Shown piece after piece: positions 25,841 to 34,947 of a stretch of 64,000 nucleotides of DNA (within the stretch, counting starts at the first letter, position 1; every line of letters starts with the position of its first letter). The notes below the pieces were generated by a model. The model was not told the origin of the DNA, did no database searches, and saw only the letters and a list, made by a program, of their open reading frames with translations. The position numbers and the translations under genes were made by a program. Origin of the DNA: Acidobacteriota bacterium (lineage in GTDB: Bacteria; Acidobacteriota; Blastocatellia; Pyrinomonadales; Pyrinomonadaceae); NCBI GenBank assembly GCA_023389035.1, contig JAEWFC010000030.1, forward strand, positions 310,001-374,000, given 5' to 3'.

Positions 25841-26707
25841 TCACTCGCGTTCCAACATTTCCTTCGCTTCCGCTAGTTCCGTTAGGTGCTGATCAGACAC
25901 CTTCGGATAGTGCAGTCCCATTGATTCTAGCTTCTTTACGATCACCTCTGACACGGCGAGACGTGTGAACCATTTCTTGTCGGCCGGTATCACGTACCAG
26001 GGCGCGTTTTCGGTCGACGTCGCCGCGATAGCTTCTTCGTAGGCGTGCATGTAGTCGTCCCAGTGCCCGCGTTCCTTTACGTCGCCCATCGAAAATTTCC
26101 AGTTCTTTTCAGGCTCGTTGATGCGGTCAAGAAAACGCTGCTTCTGCTCTCCTTTTGAGACGTTCAGGAAAAACTTCAATATGTGCGTGCCGTTCTCTGC
26201 AAGGTGCTCTTCCCAATCGCGAATGTGCTTGAACCGCTTTTTCCAGATGTCCTTGTCGCTCTTCACCGCTTCCGGCAAATGCGAGCCCGCAAGTATCTCA
26301 GGATGCACGCGAACGACCAGCACCTCTTCGTAATGCGAGCGGTTAAAGATGCCGATCCGGCCGCGTTCGGGCAATGCCTTTTGATGCCGCCACAGATAAT
26401 CGTGACTGCGGTCCTCGTCCGAAGGCTGCTTGAATGAGACCACCGAAACGCCCTGCGGATTGACGCCGCTCATCACATGCTCGATCGCGCCATCCTTCCC
26501 GGCCGCGTCCATCGCCTGAAAGATGATCAGCAGCGATACCGTGTCGTGTGCATAAAGCACGTCCTGCAGCTCGCGAAGCTTCGCGACGTTTTCCTGCAGA
26601 TCTTTCACGGCTTCCTTTTTCTCGGTATAGCTGCCCGTACAGGCCGTGTCGTGCTTCGCAAGCTTGAGCTTCGTTCCCGGCTTTATCCTGAATTGATCGA
26701 TGTTCAT
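25841..26707 (-). CDS. ppk2: Polyphosphate kinase 2 family protein
   Basis: Predicted 288 aa from the ATG at 26707; a TTG three codons upstream is less likely. Walker A is AMDAAGKDG, preceded by LLIIFQ. The lid and Walker B region show GRIGIFNRSHYEEVLVVRVHPE, typical of PPK2. The protein phosphorylates nucleotides from polyphosphate, or the reverse. The short single-domain form matches class I or III enzymes. It is convergent with the TonB-C gene and divergent from bshA, 86 bases away, so that short gap holds both promoters. Confidence 0.93.
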   Translation of the reverse strand: MNIDQFRIKPGTKLKLAKHDTACTGSYTEKKEAVKDLQENVAKLRELQDVLYAHDTVSLLIIFQAMDAAGKDGAIEHVMSGVNPQGVSVVSFKQPSDEDRSHDYLWRHQKALPERGRIGIFNRSHYEEVLVVRVHPEILAGSHLPEAVKSDKDIWKKRFKHIRDWEEHLAENGTHILKFFLNVSKGEQKQRFLDRINEPEKNWKFSMGDVKERGHWDDYMHAYEEAIAATSTENAPWYVIPADKKWFTRLAVSEVIVKKLESMGLHYPKVSDQHLTELAEAKEMLERE

Positions 26708-26793
26708 AGTTCCCAACAGAATAGCATCGCCGCCGCACGCTGCCGCCGCTTTTTCCGCTAGACTTATTTCGCATACCCGTTAGACTATTATCA

Positions 26794-27954
26794 ATGAACA
26801 TCGGCATTACGGTTTACCCAACGTACGGCGGCAGCGGCATCGTAGGCTCGGAGCTTGGCCGCGATCTGGCCGAACGCGGGCACAACGTGCATTTCATCTC
26901 GTCAGTACTGCCGACTCGCGTCACCGAACTGGGCGAACGGGTGCATTTTCACGAGGTGGAGATGATGTCGTACCCGCTCTTTGAGCACCAGCCGTACGAC
27001 CTGGCACTCGCGACGAAGATGGCAACCGTCGCACGTGCGGAAAAGCTCGATCTGCTCCACGTCCATTACGCGATACCGCATTCTATCTCGGCGATACTGG
27101 CCCGCGAATCGATCAAGGAAAAACGCTACGTTCCGGTCATCACCACGCTTCACGGAACGGACATCACGCTCGTAGGCGCCGACCGCAGCTATCTGCCGAT
27201 TACGCGCTATGCCCTGCAGCAGTCCGACGGTGTGACCGCCGTTTCAAAATTTCTCAAAAAAGCGACGATCGAGACCTTCGATTTCGACGAGGTCGAGGTC
27301 ATCCCGAATTTCATCTGCCCGCAGCATTATCGCCGCACGCCCGACGCACCGCTCCGCCGCGAGCTTGCGCCGAACGGCGAAACGCTGCTGGTGCATGTCT
27401 CGAACTTTCGCTCTGTAAAACGCCCCGCGGACTGCATCGATATCCTTGCCCGCTCGATCGCAGCGGGTGAGAACGTCCGGCTGATCATGGTCGGCGACGG
27501 GCCTGAGCGTTCGGCAGTCGTTTATCGTGCGGAAAAGACCGGAATGCGCGACCACACGCTGTTTGTCGGCAAGCAGGCAAATATCTCTGATTATCTCGGC
27601 GTGTCCGATATCTTTCTGCTGCCTTCCGAGCTCGAATCGTTCGGCCTCGCCGCTCTCGAAGCACAGGCATGCGAACTGCCGGTCGTCGCAACGCGTATCG
27701 GCGGCATTCCCGAGGTCGTCTCCGACGGCGAGAGCGGATTCTTGAGCGACGTCGCCGACGTTGAAAAGATGGCGGCCGACACACTGACACTGGTCCGCGA
27801 TCCCGAGATGCGTGCGGCGTTCGGCACTCGCGGCCGCGAGCTCGCGGTCGAACGCTACAGCACCGAAAAGATCATTCCGCAGTACATCGCCTTTTACGAA
27901 AAGGTTCTAAACGGCCGCCAGGCCATCGCCGAGGCACAGGCTCTCGCCGTCTGA
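26794..27954 (+). CDS. bshA: N-acetyl-alpha-D-glucosaminyl L-malate synthase BshA
   Basis: GT4 glycosyltransferase of 386 aa starting MNIGITVYPTYGGSG, the diagnostic BshA N-terminus. HVHYAIPHSISAILA, TTLHGTDITLVG and the donor-site run LLPSELESFGLAALEAQAC are all present. BshA makes GlcNAc-malate, the first step of bacillithiol synthesis. BshB and BshC are not in the window. The alpha/beta hydrolase follows after 15 bases and is probably cotranscribed. Confidence 0.93.
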   Translation: MNIGITVYPTYGGSGIVGSELGRDLAERGHNVHFISSVLPTRVTELGERVHFHEVEMMSYPLFEHQPYDLALATKMATVARAEKLDLLHVHYAIPHSISAILARESIKEKRYVPVITTLHGTDITLVGADRSYLPITRYALQQSDGVTAVSKFLKKATIETFDFDEVEVIPNFICPQHYRRTPDAPLRRELAPNGETLLVHVSNFRSVKRPADCIDILARSIAAGENVRLIMVGDGPERSAVVYRAEKTGMRDHTLFVGKQANISDYLGVSDIFLLPSELESFGLAALEAQACELPVVATRIGGIPEVVSDGESGFLSDVADVEKMAADTLTLVRDPEMRAAFGTRGRELAVERYSTEKIIPQYIAFYEKVLNGRQAIAEAQALAV

Positions 27955-27969
27955 TCCCTGACCCTTCCG

Positions 27970-28983
27970 ATGCTTAAGCGTTACATGCATAGCCGGGAAC
28001 GGCACTTTGCGATGCTGAACGACAATCGCGTCGTCCGGCCGTTCGAATGGGGCACCGAGTTCATCACCGACGATGCCGCTGGCCGCGATCCGCGCGAGCT
28101 TTTCAGCGAATACGCACATCGCACGGTCGAACACAGCGATGAGTTTTTCGCCTCGCCCGAGGTTAGTGACTTCTCGCTCGATGGCGACATCCTGACCTGG
28201 ACCAGCTCGATCGAAACTCCATCGCCCGAGAACAACACCGCCTACGCGACGTGGTTCCCGCACGAAACGAACAAGAAGTCGGCGGTCGTCGTGCTGCCGC
28301 ACTGGAACGCAAAATCGGGCACGTATTTTGACCTTTGCAAATTCTTTAACAAGGTCGGCATCTCGGCACTTCGCCTGACCTTGCCATATCACGAAGAGCG
28401 TATGCCGCCCGAGCTCGAGCGTGCTGATTACCTGGTCGCACCGAACGTCGGCCGCACGCTGCAGTCGCTCCGGCAGTCGGTCGTCGATTCGCGGGCCGCG
28501 GTCGCGTGGCTAAAACAGCAGGGCTACGAAAAGGTCGGCATCGTCGGCACCAGCATCGGTTCTTGCGTCGGATTTTTCGCGTTCGTCCACGATATGACCA
28601 TCGACGCAGCCGTTTTCAATCACGTCTCCGGTTACCCGGCGGACGTCGTATGGCACGGCCTTTCGACCTATCACGTCAAGCAGGGCATCGGCAACAATCT
28701 CGAGCTCGACGAGCTTCGCGAATACTGGCTGCCCATATCGCCGCTTGCTTACATGGACAAGCTCGCCGCCCTGCCGCATCGGCCGCAGCGTTATATCTAC
28801 ACGCTCTACGACCTGAGCTTCCCGGTCAACCTCTCACGCGACGTGATGAACGAGCTACGCCGCCGAAAGATCAAACACAGCAAGGCAGCCATACCCTGCG
28901 GTCATTACACGCTCGGCGAAAAACCCTGGGTCTACCTCGACGGCTACAAGATCATCCGCTTCCTGCACAAGCATCTGAAATAA
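27970..28983 (+). CDS. Alpha/beta-hydrolase fold protein
   Basis: Cytoplasmic protein of 337 aa with no signal peptide. The nucleophile elbow is VGTSIGSCVGF (GxSxG) at about 195-200. A PHWNAKSGTY segment forms the oxyanion side, and a late His occurs in IPCGHYTLGE. The layout resembles ABHD18-like hydrolases, a group of unknown function. It begins 15 bases after bshA, so a link with thiol metabolism is possible but unproven. Confidence 0.75.
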   Translation: MLKRYMHSRERHFAMLNDNRVVRPFEWGTEFITDDAAGRDPRELFSEYAHRTVEHSDEFFASPEVSDFSLDGDILTWTSSIETPSPENNTAYATWFPHETNKKSAVVVLPHWNAKSGTYFDLCKFFNKVGISALRLTLPYHEERMPPELERADYLVAPNVGRTLQSLRQSVVDSRAAVAWLKQQGYEKVGIVGTSIGSCVGFFAFVHDMTIDAAVFNHVSGYPADVVWHGLSTYHVKQGIGNNLELDELREYWLPISPLAYMDKLAALPHRPQRYIYTLYDLSFPVNLSRDVMNELRRRKIKHSKAAIPCGHYTLGEKPWVYLDGYKIIRFLHKHLK

Positions 28984-29035
28984 GGTAACGCTCGCCCGCG
29001 TCGGGTGGTGATATACTTTGGTACGAGGAATCCGA

Positions 29036-29224
29036 ATGCAAAGCACTAAAGACGAAGTTGCCGCATTATTAGACAGACTTCCCGACGATGCGACTATCGA
29101 GGATGTGCAGTACCAGCTGTATTTTATCGAGAAGGTTAGATCAGGCCTCGCCGCCGCTGACTCAGGACGGAAACTAACGCAGGACGAAGCGGAGTTGACA
29201 CTCAACAAATGGCTCGTGCAGTAG
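29036..29224 (+). CDS. Type II antitoxin, partner of a ParE/RelE toxin
   Basis: Predicted 62 aa from the ATG at 29036, preceded by CGAGGAA. The sequence contains LLDRLPDDATIEDVQYQLYFIEKVRSGL, seen here only in parts, which resembles small helical antitoxins paired with ParE. The C-terminal ELTLNKWLVQ overlaps the toxin start by 16 bases. It would bind and neutralise the toxin and may repress the operon. Confidence 0.8.
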   Translation: MQSTKDEVAALLDRLPDDATIEDVQYQLYFIEKVRSGLAAADSGRKLTQDEAELTLNKWLVQ

Positions 29225-29508
29225 TCTGGTCGGAAGAAGCTGTAGACGATGTTGATGCGATCGCATCTTACATCTCAATGGATTCGGAAACGTACGCGTC
29301 GGCGGTCGTTCGTGACATTTTGCAGAAAGCACGACGGCTCTCGGATTTTCCGCTGATGGGCCGTATGGTACCCGAATTCAACGACGCCGATATTCGCGAG
29401 GTGTTTTCTTATAGCTATCGGATCGTCTATCGCCTCGGAAGAGAGTCGATCACGATAGCCGCGGTGGTTCACGGCAGCAGATTATTGGACCGCGGTCTTG
29501 ATCCATAA
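29209..29508 (+). CDS. ParE/RelE-family toxin
   Basis: Protein of 99 aa with the ParE/RelE fold: VVWSEEAVDDVDAIASYIS at the start, then LSDFPLMGRMVPEF and REVFSYSYRIVYRL, and a final strand ITIAAVVHGSR. ParE toxins target gyrase and RelE toxins cleave mRNA; the ParE-like FPLMGR and Arg pattern favours ParE. It overlaps the antitoxin frame by 16 bases, the usual two-gene arrangement. Confidence 0.87.
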   Translation: MARAVVWSEEAVDDVDAIASYISMDSETYASAVVRDILQKARRLSDFPLMGRMVPEFNDADIREVFSYSYRIVYRLGRESITIAAVVHGSRLLDRGLDP

Positions 29509-29633
29509 GTTGAGTTGCAAAATACTCTTTCTTTCACCCAAAGCAACTCTTACTCAACTATTACATTTCCCGGCCGGCTTACCTGTTACTCTTAACAGGT
29601 CCTATCTTTTTCGAGCAAAGGGAAGTTTTCTTA

Positions 29634-30490
29634 ATGGATCAAACACAAGCGTTCGGCCGGTTTCGGCGTTCGGTCAACTGGCGAAACGTCGCGATGGTCA
29701 CGTTCTTTCATCTCGCGGCGATCCCTGTTATATACACTTTCAGTTGGCAGAACCTTGCCGCGCTGCTGATCGGCAACTGGGTCGTCGGCAGTCTTGGCGT
29801 CGGCCTCGGCTGGCACAGGCTGCTCACGCACCGCAGCTTTAAGGCTCCGAAATGGCTGGAATATGTTCTGACGATTCTCGGCTCGATGTCGATGCAGGAC
29901 TCGCATGACAAATGGGTCGCGACACACCGCATCCATCACAAATTTGTCGACACCGACGAAGACCCGCATTCTGCACGATCGGGTTTCTGGTGGCCGCAGA
30001 TCGGGTGGGTGGTTTACGGCCGTGCACAGGACCACGACACCGCGACGCTCGACCGTTACATTCCCGACCTCAGAAAAGATCCGGTTCACCGCCTTATCGC
30101 ACGCCTCTATCTGCTGCCGATCGCGGCCTCGGCCGTCATTCTATTTTTGATCGGTGGTTGGTCGATGGTGGTTTGGGGCGTGCCGCCCGTGTGGTGCTGG
30201 GTTGGCACACGACGTGGTTCGTCAATTCGCTCTCGCATCTTTACGGCCGGCGTCCCCACTCGACAGGCGATCTCTCTACAAATAATTGGTTCGTCGCGAT
30301 ACTGACCTTTGGTGAAGGCTGGCACAACAATCACCACGCCTTCCCAACCTCGGCACGCCACGGGCTCGCCTGGTATCAGTTCGATATGAACTGGATCACC
30401 ATCCGCATCCTCGAACGCATCGGCTGGGCAACGAACGTCAAAGTGATCGGCACTGTCATCCCCGAAAAGACTGTCGCCGCAACGACCTAA
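29634..30490 (+). pseudogene. Acyl-CoA/fatty-acid desaturase, frameshifted
   Basis: One gene in two frames. The first frame (29634 to about 30180) has the histidine boxes HRLLTH and HRIHH. The second (about 30180-30490) has GWHNNHHAFP, the third box, and the end of the protein. Near 30175-30185 the first frame reads VWGV then leaves the family pattern; adding one base there gives V-A-A-R-V-V-L-G-W and links to HTTWFVNSLSHLYG. The intact protein would be a delta-9-type membrane desaturase of about 285 aa. It is either a one-base deletion or an assembly error, as for 15847-17531. Confidence 0.85.
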
Positions 30491-30493
30491 TAC

Positions 30494-30525
30494 ACAAAAA
30501 AAGGATGGAAGACGATCTTCCATCC
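30494..30525 (-). terminator. Intrinsic terminator of the TonB-dependent receptor
   Basis: GGATGGAAGA pairs perfectly with TCTTCCATCC across a 3-base loop, and the minus strand then runs into seven T. It lies about 145 bases beyond the receptor stop at 30669, close to the end of the desaturase frame. Confidence 0.8.
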
Positions 30526-30668
30526 AAAAAGGGTGAACTTCCCTTCAATTTCGGACAATAGCGTGTGGACACGAATCTCCGGCTTGTCAGAATTACAGAA
30601 AGTCTGACTGTAACTGCTCTCCCGCGCGCCCGTCTGTACCGCGGCGAACATAACGAAAAATAATGTGA

Positions 30669-32846
30669 CTAAAACCTTATCTTTATCCCGCCGTTAAAAA
30701 CGCGCCCCTCGAGATGCGTATAAACCTCAGCGAATGCAGGGTTTTCGTAGGGCCGCAAAACCACCGGCCCGTATTTCCCCTGTCGCACATCGGTGAGATT
30801 TTCAGCATTGATGAACACGCTGTACCTCCCGAAGGTTTTCTCGCCGAAGAGCCCGACCTCAGCCAGCGAACGCGTCACGCTGCGGTCGCTCAATATCTGT
30901 CGCGACCCGTAGTAAAACTCGACGCCCGCCTTAAAATTCTCATGCTCTTCAAATACGAGCGCCGAGTTGACCCTGTGCCGAGAGAGCAGCGTCAGCCTGC
31001 GGTCACCCGGCAGATAGCCCGCCTTCGCGTCGGTAAACGTATACCCTGCAAAGAGTTTGACGATGTCGTAGCCGAGCCTGATGTTCGTCTCGGCGCCGCG
31101 GCTGATCACCGAGGAATCTGAGTTTAAATATCGAAAGCGTCCGGCGTCGGCTTCACGCAGGACGAGCGGGTCGGTGATCGCCGTGTAAAAGAACATCTGG
31201 TTGATCGCGTACGTAAAGCCTTCGCCGATCTCGCCGCGATAGTTCACGTCAAACGTTCCGCCCGCGCTTCGCTCCGCCTTCAGCCCGTCGCCGATCGGCA
31301 GGATGTTCCGGAACAGCAGAGTCTCCGATTCCTCGGTAAACATCGTCGGCGTTTTGTAACCGAGCCCAAACCCGACACGCGTTGTCAGCCGGTCGCTGAC
31401 TCTATAGAGCAGCGAAACTCGCGGCAGCGCGAACGTGCCGTAGCCCCGCGAATGGTCGATCCGCAGCCCGCCCTCAAACGACAGCTTCGAATTTATATCG
31501 ACCGTGTCCTGAATGAACGCTCCGAGCGTCGTCCGCGATTCGTCGCGTGCACCTATCGCGGCATCGACCGGGCTTTCGCTGAAGCGATCGATCACCGCGC
31601 TGCCGCCAAAGACCAGAGCGTGTTTGCCGACGACCTTGGTCATCGAGACGTCCGTGAAGGAATTGAATTGATCGCCGCCGAAGCGGTATCCGGGCACCGT
31701 CAGCCTGCGGTTAAAAAAGGCGAGGCTCTGCTTTACGTTCAGCCTGCCGCCGTCAGCGAGATCGCGGTTGAGATTGAACGTGGTGATGTTTCGCAGCGAA
31801 CGGTTCCGCTCAAAATATTGATGCACGCCGCCGGCCTCACCATCGATCACGAACACATCCCCGCCGATGCGGTTCTGATAGCTGAACGAGTTTCCGACCG
31901 TCAGCCGCGTTCGGTCGTCAAGCGAGAAAAGCAGCTTTGGAGCAATGCCGAATGCCCGCGTTCGCGGAAGTTCCGTAAAGCCATCATCGTCCGCATCGTA
32001 CTCGCGCTGATAGTTGAACGACCCGTGCAGCGTGTAGCCAAATCGATTGAACTGCTGCGAATCGAACGCCGCGACGTCCGTTCCCAACGCAGAGGTCTGG
32101 TTAAAAAGCAGCGTCGTCGCCCTTTCTTCTTCGGGGTTCTTGGTGATGAAATTCACCACGCCCGCGATCGCGTCGCCGCCATAGAGCGTCGCCGCAGGCC
32201 CTTTGATTATTTCGACCTGGCGCAGATCAAGCGGCGGTATCTCAAGCACACTGAGGCTGCCGGAAAACCCGCCGAATGCAGGAAAGCCGTCCTTCAGCAG
32301 CTGCGTATAGCGTCCGTCCAGGCCCTGTATGCGTATGCTCTGCGTGTTCGACGTGGCCGACGTTTGCTGCACCTGTATGCCTGTGCTTTCGTTCAGCACC
32401 ATCGAGACATTCGCCGGACGCATGTTGATCTTTTCGTCGATCTCTTCCTCATCGATGGCTTCCACGCGGCTCGGCTGCGCCTCGATCTCGCGGCCGTTGC
32501 GTGTCGTCTCGATCGTGACGGATGTCAGCTCGTTGTGTGTCTCGAGCAGCACGGTCCGCGTCGCCCCGGGCTCAAGCGGAAAAACCAACTCAAGCGTCGC
32601 ATCGTCAAAACCCGGCGACGATATCACCATCACCTGCCGGCCCGCAGGGATACCTGCCAGCATCGCCTCACCCGACGCGTCCGTCGTAAACGTCAGGTCC
32701 GAACCCCTAACGACGACCGTCGCACCAGCCACGGGTTCCTGCGTCGCCTCGTCCCTGACGACAACCATCGCCGACGATCCGTCCTGGGCGAGGCCTGCCG
32801 CCGCAAACACGAATACTGCGATAAATAAAATTGTGATCCGTTTCAT
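30669..32846 (-). CDS. TonB-dependent outer-membrane receptor
   Basis: Protein of 725 aa. The signal peptide ends AAGLAQ. Residues 25-110 are a carboxypeptidase-regulatory-like domain. The plug runs from about 130 to 240 and includes VEIIKGPAATLYGGDAIAGVVNFIT. The rest is an outer-membrane beta-barrel ending in GGIKIRF with the C-terminal Phe. The barrel moves large or scarce nutrients using TonB energy. The plug resembles FecA/BtuB-type receptors, but the substrate is not predictable. No TonB box is evident. Confidence 0.93.
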   Translation of the reverse strand: MKRITILFIAVFVFAAAGLAQDGSSAMVVVRDEATQEPVAGATVVVRGSDLTFTTDASGEAMLAGIPAGRQVMVISSPGFDDATLELVFPLEPGATRTVLLETHNELTSVTIETTRNGREIEAQPSRVEAIDEEEIDEKINMRPANVSMVLNESTGIQVQQTSATSNTQSIRIQGLDGRYTQLLKDGFPAFGGFSGSLSVLEIPPLDLRQVEIIKGPAATLYGGDAIAGVVNFITKNPEEERATTLLFNQTSALGTDVAAFDSQQFNRFGYTLHGSFNYQREYDADDDGFTELPRTRAFGIAPKLLFSLDDRTRLTVGNSFSYQNRIGGDVFVIDGEAGGVHQYFERNRSLRNITTFNLNRDLADGGRLNVKQSLAFFNRRLTVPGYRFGGDQFNSFTDVSMTKVVGKHALVFGGSAVIDRFSESPVDAAIGARDESRTTLGAFIQDTVDINSKLSFEGGLRIDHSRGYGTFALPRVSLLYRVSDRLTTRVGFGLGYKTPTMFTEESETLLFRNILPIGDGLKAERSAGGTFDVNYRGEIGEGFTYAINQMFFYTAITDPLVLREADAGRFRYLNSDSSVISRGAETNIRLGYDIVKLFAGYTFTDAKAGYLPGDRRLTLLSRHRVNSALVFEEHENFKAGVEFYYGSRQILSDRSVTRSLAEVGLFGEKTFGRYSVFINAENLTDVRQGKYGPVVLRPYENPAFAEVYTHLEGRVFNGGIKIRF

Positions 32847-33111
32847 TTAATACCCGAGCACTACTTTATAAAAATCCCTAACAGATTGCAGAAACCCCGA
32901 TGCAGAGGCCCGCGCGTCAGCAAGGGCTTAGTAGCCAACTAACAACCAAACCACAGCCACCACCTTCGACCTAGCTTAATGTCAAAACGCCTTCGCGGCC
33001 TTTGCGGCTTTGCGTGAAAGACCTTTCTTCAACTTGAGTCTGAGCCCTTGCTCACGCTCAGGTTTAAGGAACTTTCCTGGTGCGATGTCGTGTGGGGTTA
33101 TCAGAAGAAAG

Positions 33112-33228
33112 ATGCGATTCTCATTCAAAAACGAAGCCGCGGTCCTCGCGATCATCTCGTTCGGTCTGCCGGCGATCGGGCTGATCGCGCTGTTCCTACT
33201 CTGGCTGCTTGGACGGATCCCTGATTAG
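33112..33228 (+). CDS. Possible 38-residue single-pass membrane peptide
   Basis: The ATG at 33112 follows AGAAGAAAG. The peptide begins with MRFSFKNEAA and then has one long hydrophobic stretch ending LLWLLGRIPD, consistent with a single transmembrane helix. No relatives are recognised. Coding status is uncertain. Confidence 0.3.
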   Translation: MRFSFKNEAAVLAIISFGLPAIGLIALFLLWLLGRIPD

Positions 33229-33348
33229 TTCCACCTCTGAACTTGGAATCTTAGTCGGATTGGATCGCCGGTGACGGTGAACTCGTCTGCGGCTCTCCAC
33301 TCGTTAAACCCGATGGCGCGAGGCCAGTCTGTTTCATCAATGGGTGGC

Positions 33349-33442
33349 TGTGTCATTGTGACACACGTGGGTCATATCGACCCACGCCGTGATGCTGGTG
33401 GTGTGTCAATTTGAACCACGCCAGGAGTCACAATTCCCTGCG
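33349..33442. repeat. Cluster of 19-bp degenerate palindromic motifs
   Basis: Three units share TGKGTCA-N5-GAMMCACG-like sequence: 33349-33367, 33368-33386 (directly adjacent) and 33402-33420. The first two are near-perfect palindromes (TGTGTCA/TGACACA and TGGGTC/GACCCA). A fourth, weaker unit may lie at 33424-33442. It resembles tandem operator sites, but sits just downstream of the DHH gene stop. Confidence 0.45.
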
Positions 33443-33457
33443 TCACCAAAAGCGAGA

Positions 33458-34417
33458 TCAATCTGCGAATTGCAGTTCGGTGACGATCTCTTTGGCGTAT
33501 CGGCGGGCTGTCTCGAGTTCGTCCGGCTTGAGCGAAACGGCACCGACGACGGCGTGGCCTCCCCCGCCGTAACGCTCGCATATCTCAGCGATATTATGGG
33601 TTCTCGGCCGCGGCGACCACGGGTTGGAACCGACCGAGATCTTCGTCCGGAAAGAGCTCTGGCTGACCGATACGACATAGGTCGTCTGCGGGTGGAAGTA
33701 GTAGGGAATAAACTTGTTATAGCCCTCGACGCCGGTACCGGCGAGGTCAAATGTCACCACGCCGCGTTCGTGTTTCGACCGCTCACGGATGAGCTCGACG
33801 GTCGCCCAGTGCTGCTCGAGAATAGGATCGAGCCGCTCGCGTATCGCCGGCGTTTCGATCATTTCATCCAGAGTTGTCTCGGTCAGCATACGAATGATCT
33901 GCTCGACAAAAGCCGGGTCCTTTTCGCCCTCGATCACCTGCATCAGCTTGAGAGCAGAGGACTTAAGCTCGACGCATTGTGCCGCGTCCTCATAAAAAGC
34001 ACCGTCAATAATGTGGGCCCACTCGATCAGTTCAGAGAGGGAAGGGTCTTCAAATCCGAACTTTTCGCGCCCTATCCGGGCAATAAATTCGGCACATGAG
34101 GCACTTTTGGTATCCAGAAACTTCTTGCCCGAGGTATCGGCGAGAAAGTGCTGCTCGTCCTCTGGCGAGAGAAAAGCGGACTGATGATGATCGAACCACC
34201 AGGTCAGGCGGTCGTCGGGGCAATATTTGAAATCGACGATCGCATTCTCTTCACCGTCAAACTGGTTGCGATCAAAGGCGTTACCGGCCCGGTGCATCGT
34301 CGGCGTATAGCCGATCTCGGCGTCACCATCGATGGTCGCACGGTAAAATTTGGTAAAAATGGCCGCGGACGAAACGCCGTCAAAGCAATTGCCGTGATAA
34401 AGTATCCTTAGTTTCAT
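33458..34417 (-). CDS. DHH-family phosphoesterase
   Basis: Protein of 319 aa. The first metal motif is YHGNCFDGVSSAA (Asp in DGVS), followed by IVDFKYCP and the hallmark FDHHQSAF (DHH). The C-terminal DHHA1-like domain ends with RYGGGGHAVVGAVS. These enzymes cleave phosphoester bonds in nucleotides, oligoribonucleotides or cyclic dinucleotides. The exact substrate cannot be assigned; NrnA or cyclic-di-AMP hydrolases are related. No operon partner. Confidence 0.87.
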   Translation of the reverse strand: MKLRILYHGNCFDGVSSAAIFTKFYRATIDGDAEIGYTPTMHRAGNAFDRNQFDGEENAIVDFKYCPDDRLTWWFDHHQSAFLSPEDEQHFLADTSGKKFLDTKSASCAEFIARIGREKFGFEDPSLSELIEWAHIIDGAFYEDAAQCVELKSSALKLMQVIEGEKDPAFVEQIIRMLTETTLDEMIETPAIRERLDPILEQHWATVELIRERSKHERGVVTFDLAGTGVEGYNKFIPYYFHPQTTYVVSVSQSSFRTKISVGSNPWSPRPRTHNIAEICERYGGGGHAVVGAVSLKPDELETARRYAKEIVTELQFAD

Positions 34418-34500
34418 TAATAGACTGTGCCGATCCGGTCATACGGCAAAACATTCTAGGTTAGAGGTCGAGGGCGGTTTCGTCAAGCCCTTAAACGCTT

Positions 34501-34947
34501 ATGAACATTAGAATTGCGGAACGCGGCGACATTCCGGCACTGGTCAGATTTAACCAGGCGATGGCACATGAGACCGAAGATCTGCACCTGCACTCGGACG
34601 TGCTGACGCCCGGCGTCACCGCGGTGTTTGATGACGAGGCGAAGGGCTTTTACGCGGTCGCCGAAGACGGCGGCGAGATCGTCGGCGGGCTGATGGTGAC
34701 GCGTGAATGGAGCGATTGGCGAAATGCATGGTTCTGGTGGATACAAAGCGTTTACACGCTGCCCGCACATCGCGGAAAAGGCGTTTACAGCAAGCTTTAT
34801 CAATTCGTAAAAGACCGTGCAGAATCCGACGGAAATGTATGCGGATTCAGGCTTTACGTCGAGCGGGAGAATGAGCGGGCACAGCACGTTTACGAGCACC
34901 TCGGTATGCACCGAAGCCATTACTGGATGTACCAGGAGACAAAATAA
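34501..34947 (+). CDS. GNAT-family N-acetyltransferase
   Basis: Protein of 148 aa with the GNAT fold: MNIRIAERGDIPALVRF at the start, a V-shaped strand GGLMVTREW, WIQSVYTLPAHRGKGVYSKLY (the acetyl-CoA-binding R-G-K-G motif near 95), and FRLYVERENERAQHVYEHLGM. The acceptor is unknown. A hairpin follows that is a better terminator on the opposite strand. Confidence 0.9.
   Translation: MNIRIAERGDIPALVRFNQAMAHETEDLHLHSDVLTPGVTAVFDDEAKGFYAVAEDGGEIVGGLMVTREWSDWRNAWFWWIQSVYTLPAHRGKGVYSKLYQFVKDRAESDGNVCGFRLYVERENERAQHVYEHLGMHRSHYWMYQETK

Larger units (their letters stand above)
32847..33457. other. Long intergenic region with repeat-like sequences
   Basis: About 610 bases between the divergent receptor start and the DHH stop. 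Contents: a phrase built of GCGGCCTTTGCGG and TTTGCGTGAAAG (32991-33020), a possible 38-residue membrane peptide (33112-33228), and a cluster of 19-bp palindromic motifs (33349-33442). The remainder has no recognisable signal. Confidence 0.5.

Noticed and set aside
31452..32828. 458-aa plus-strand frame opposite the TonB-dependent receptor
   Set aside because: It is the antisense shadow of the receptor, Arg/Val/Ala-rich, without any motif.
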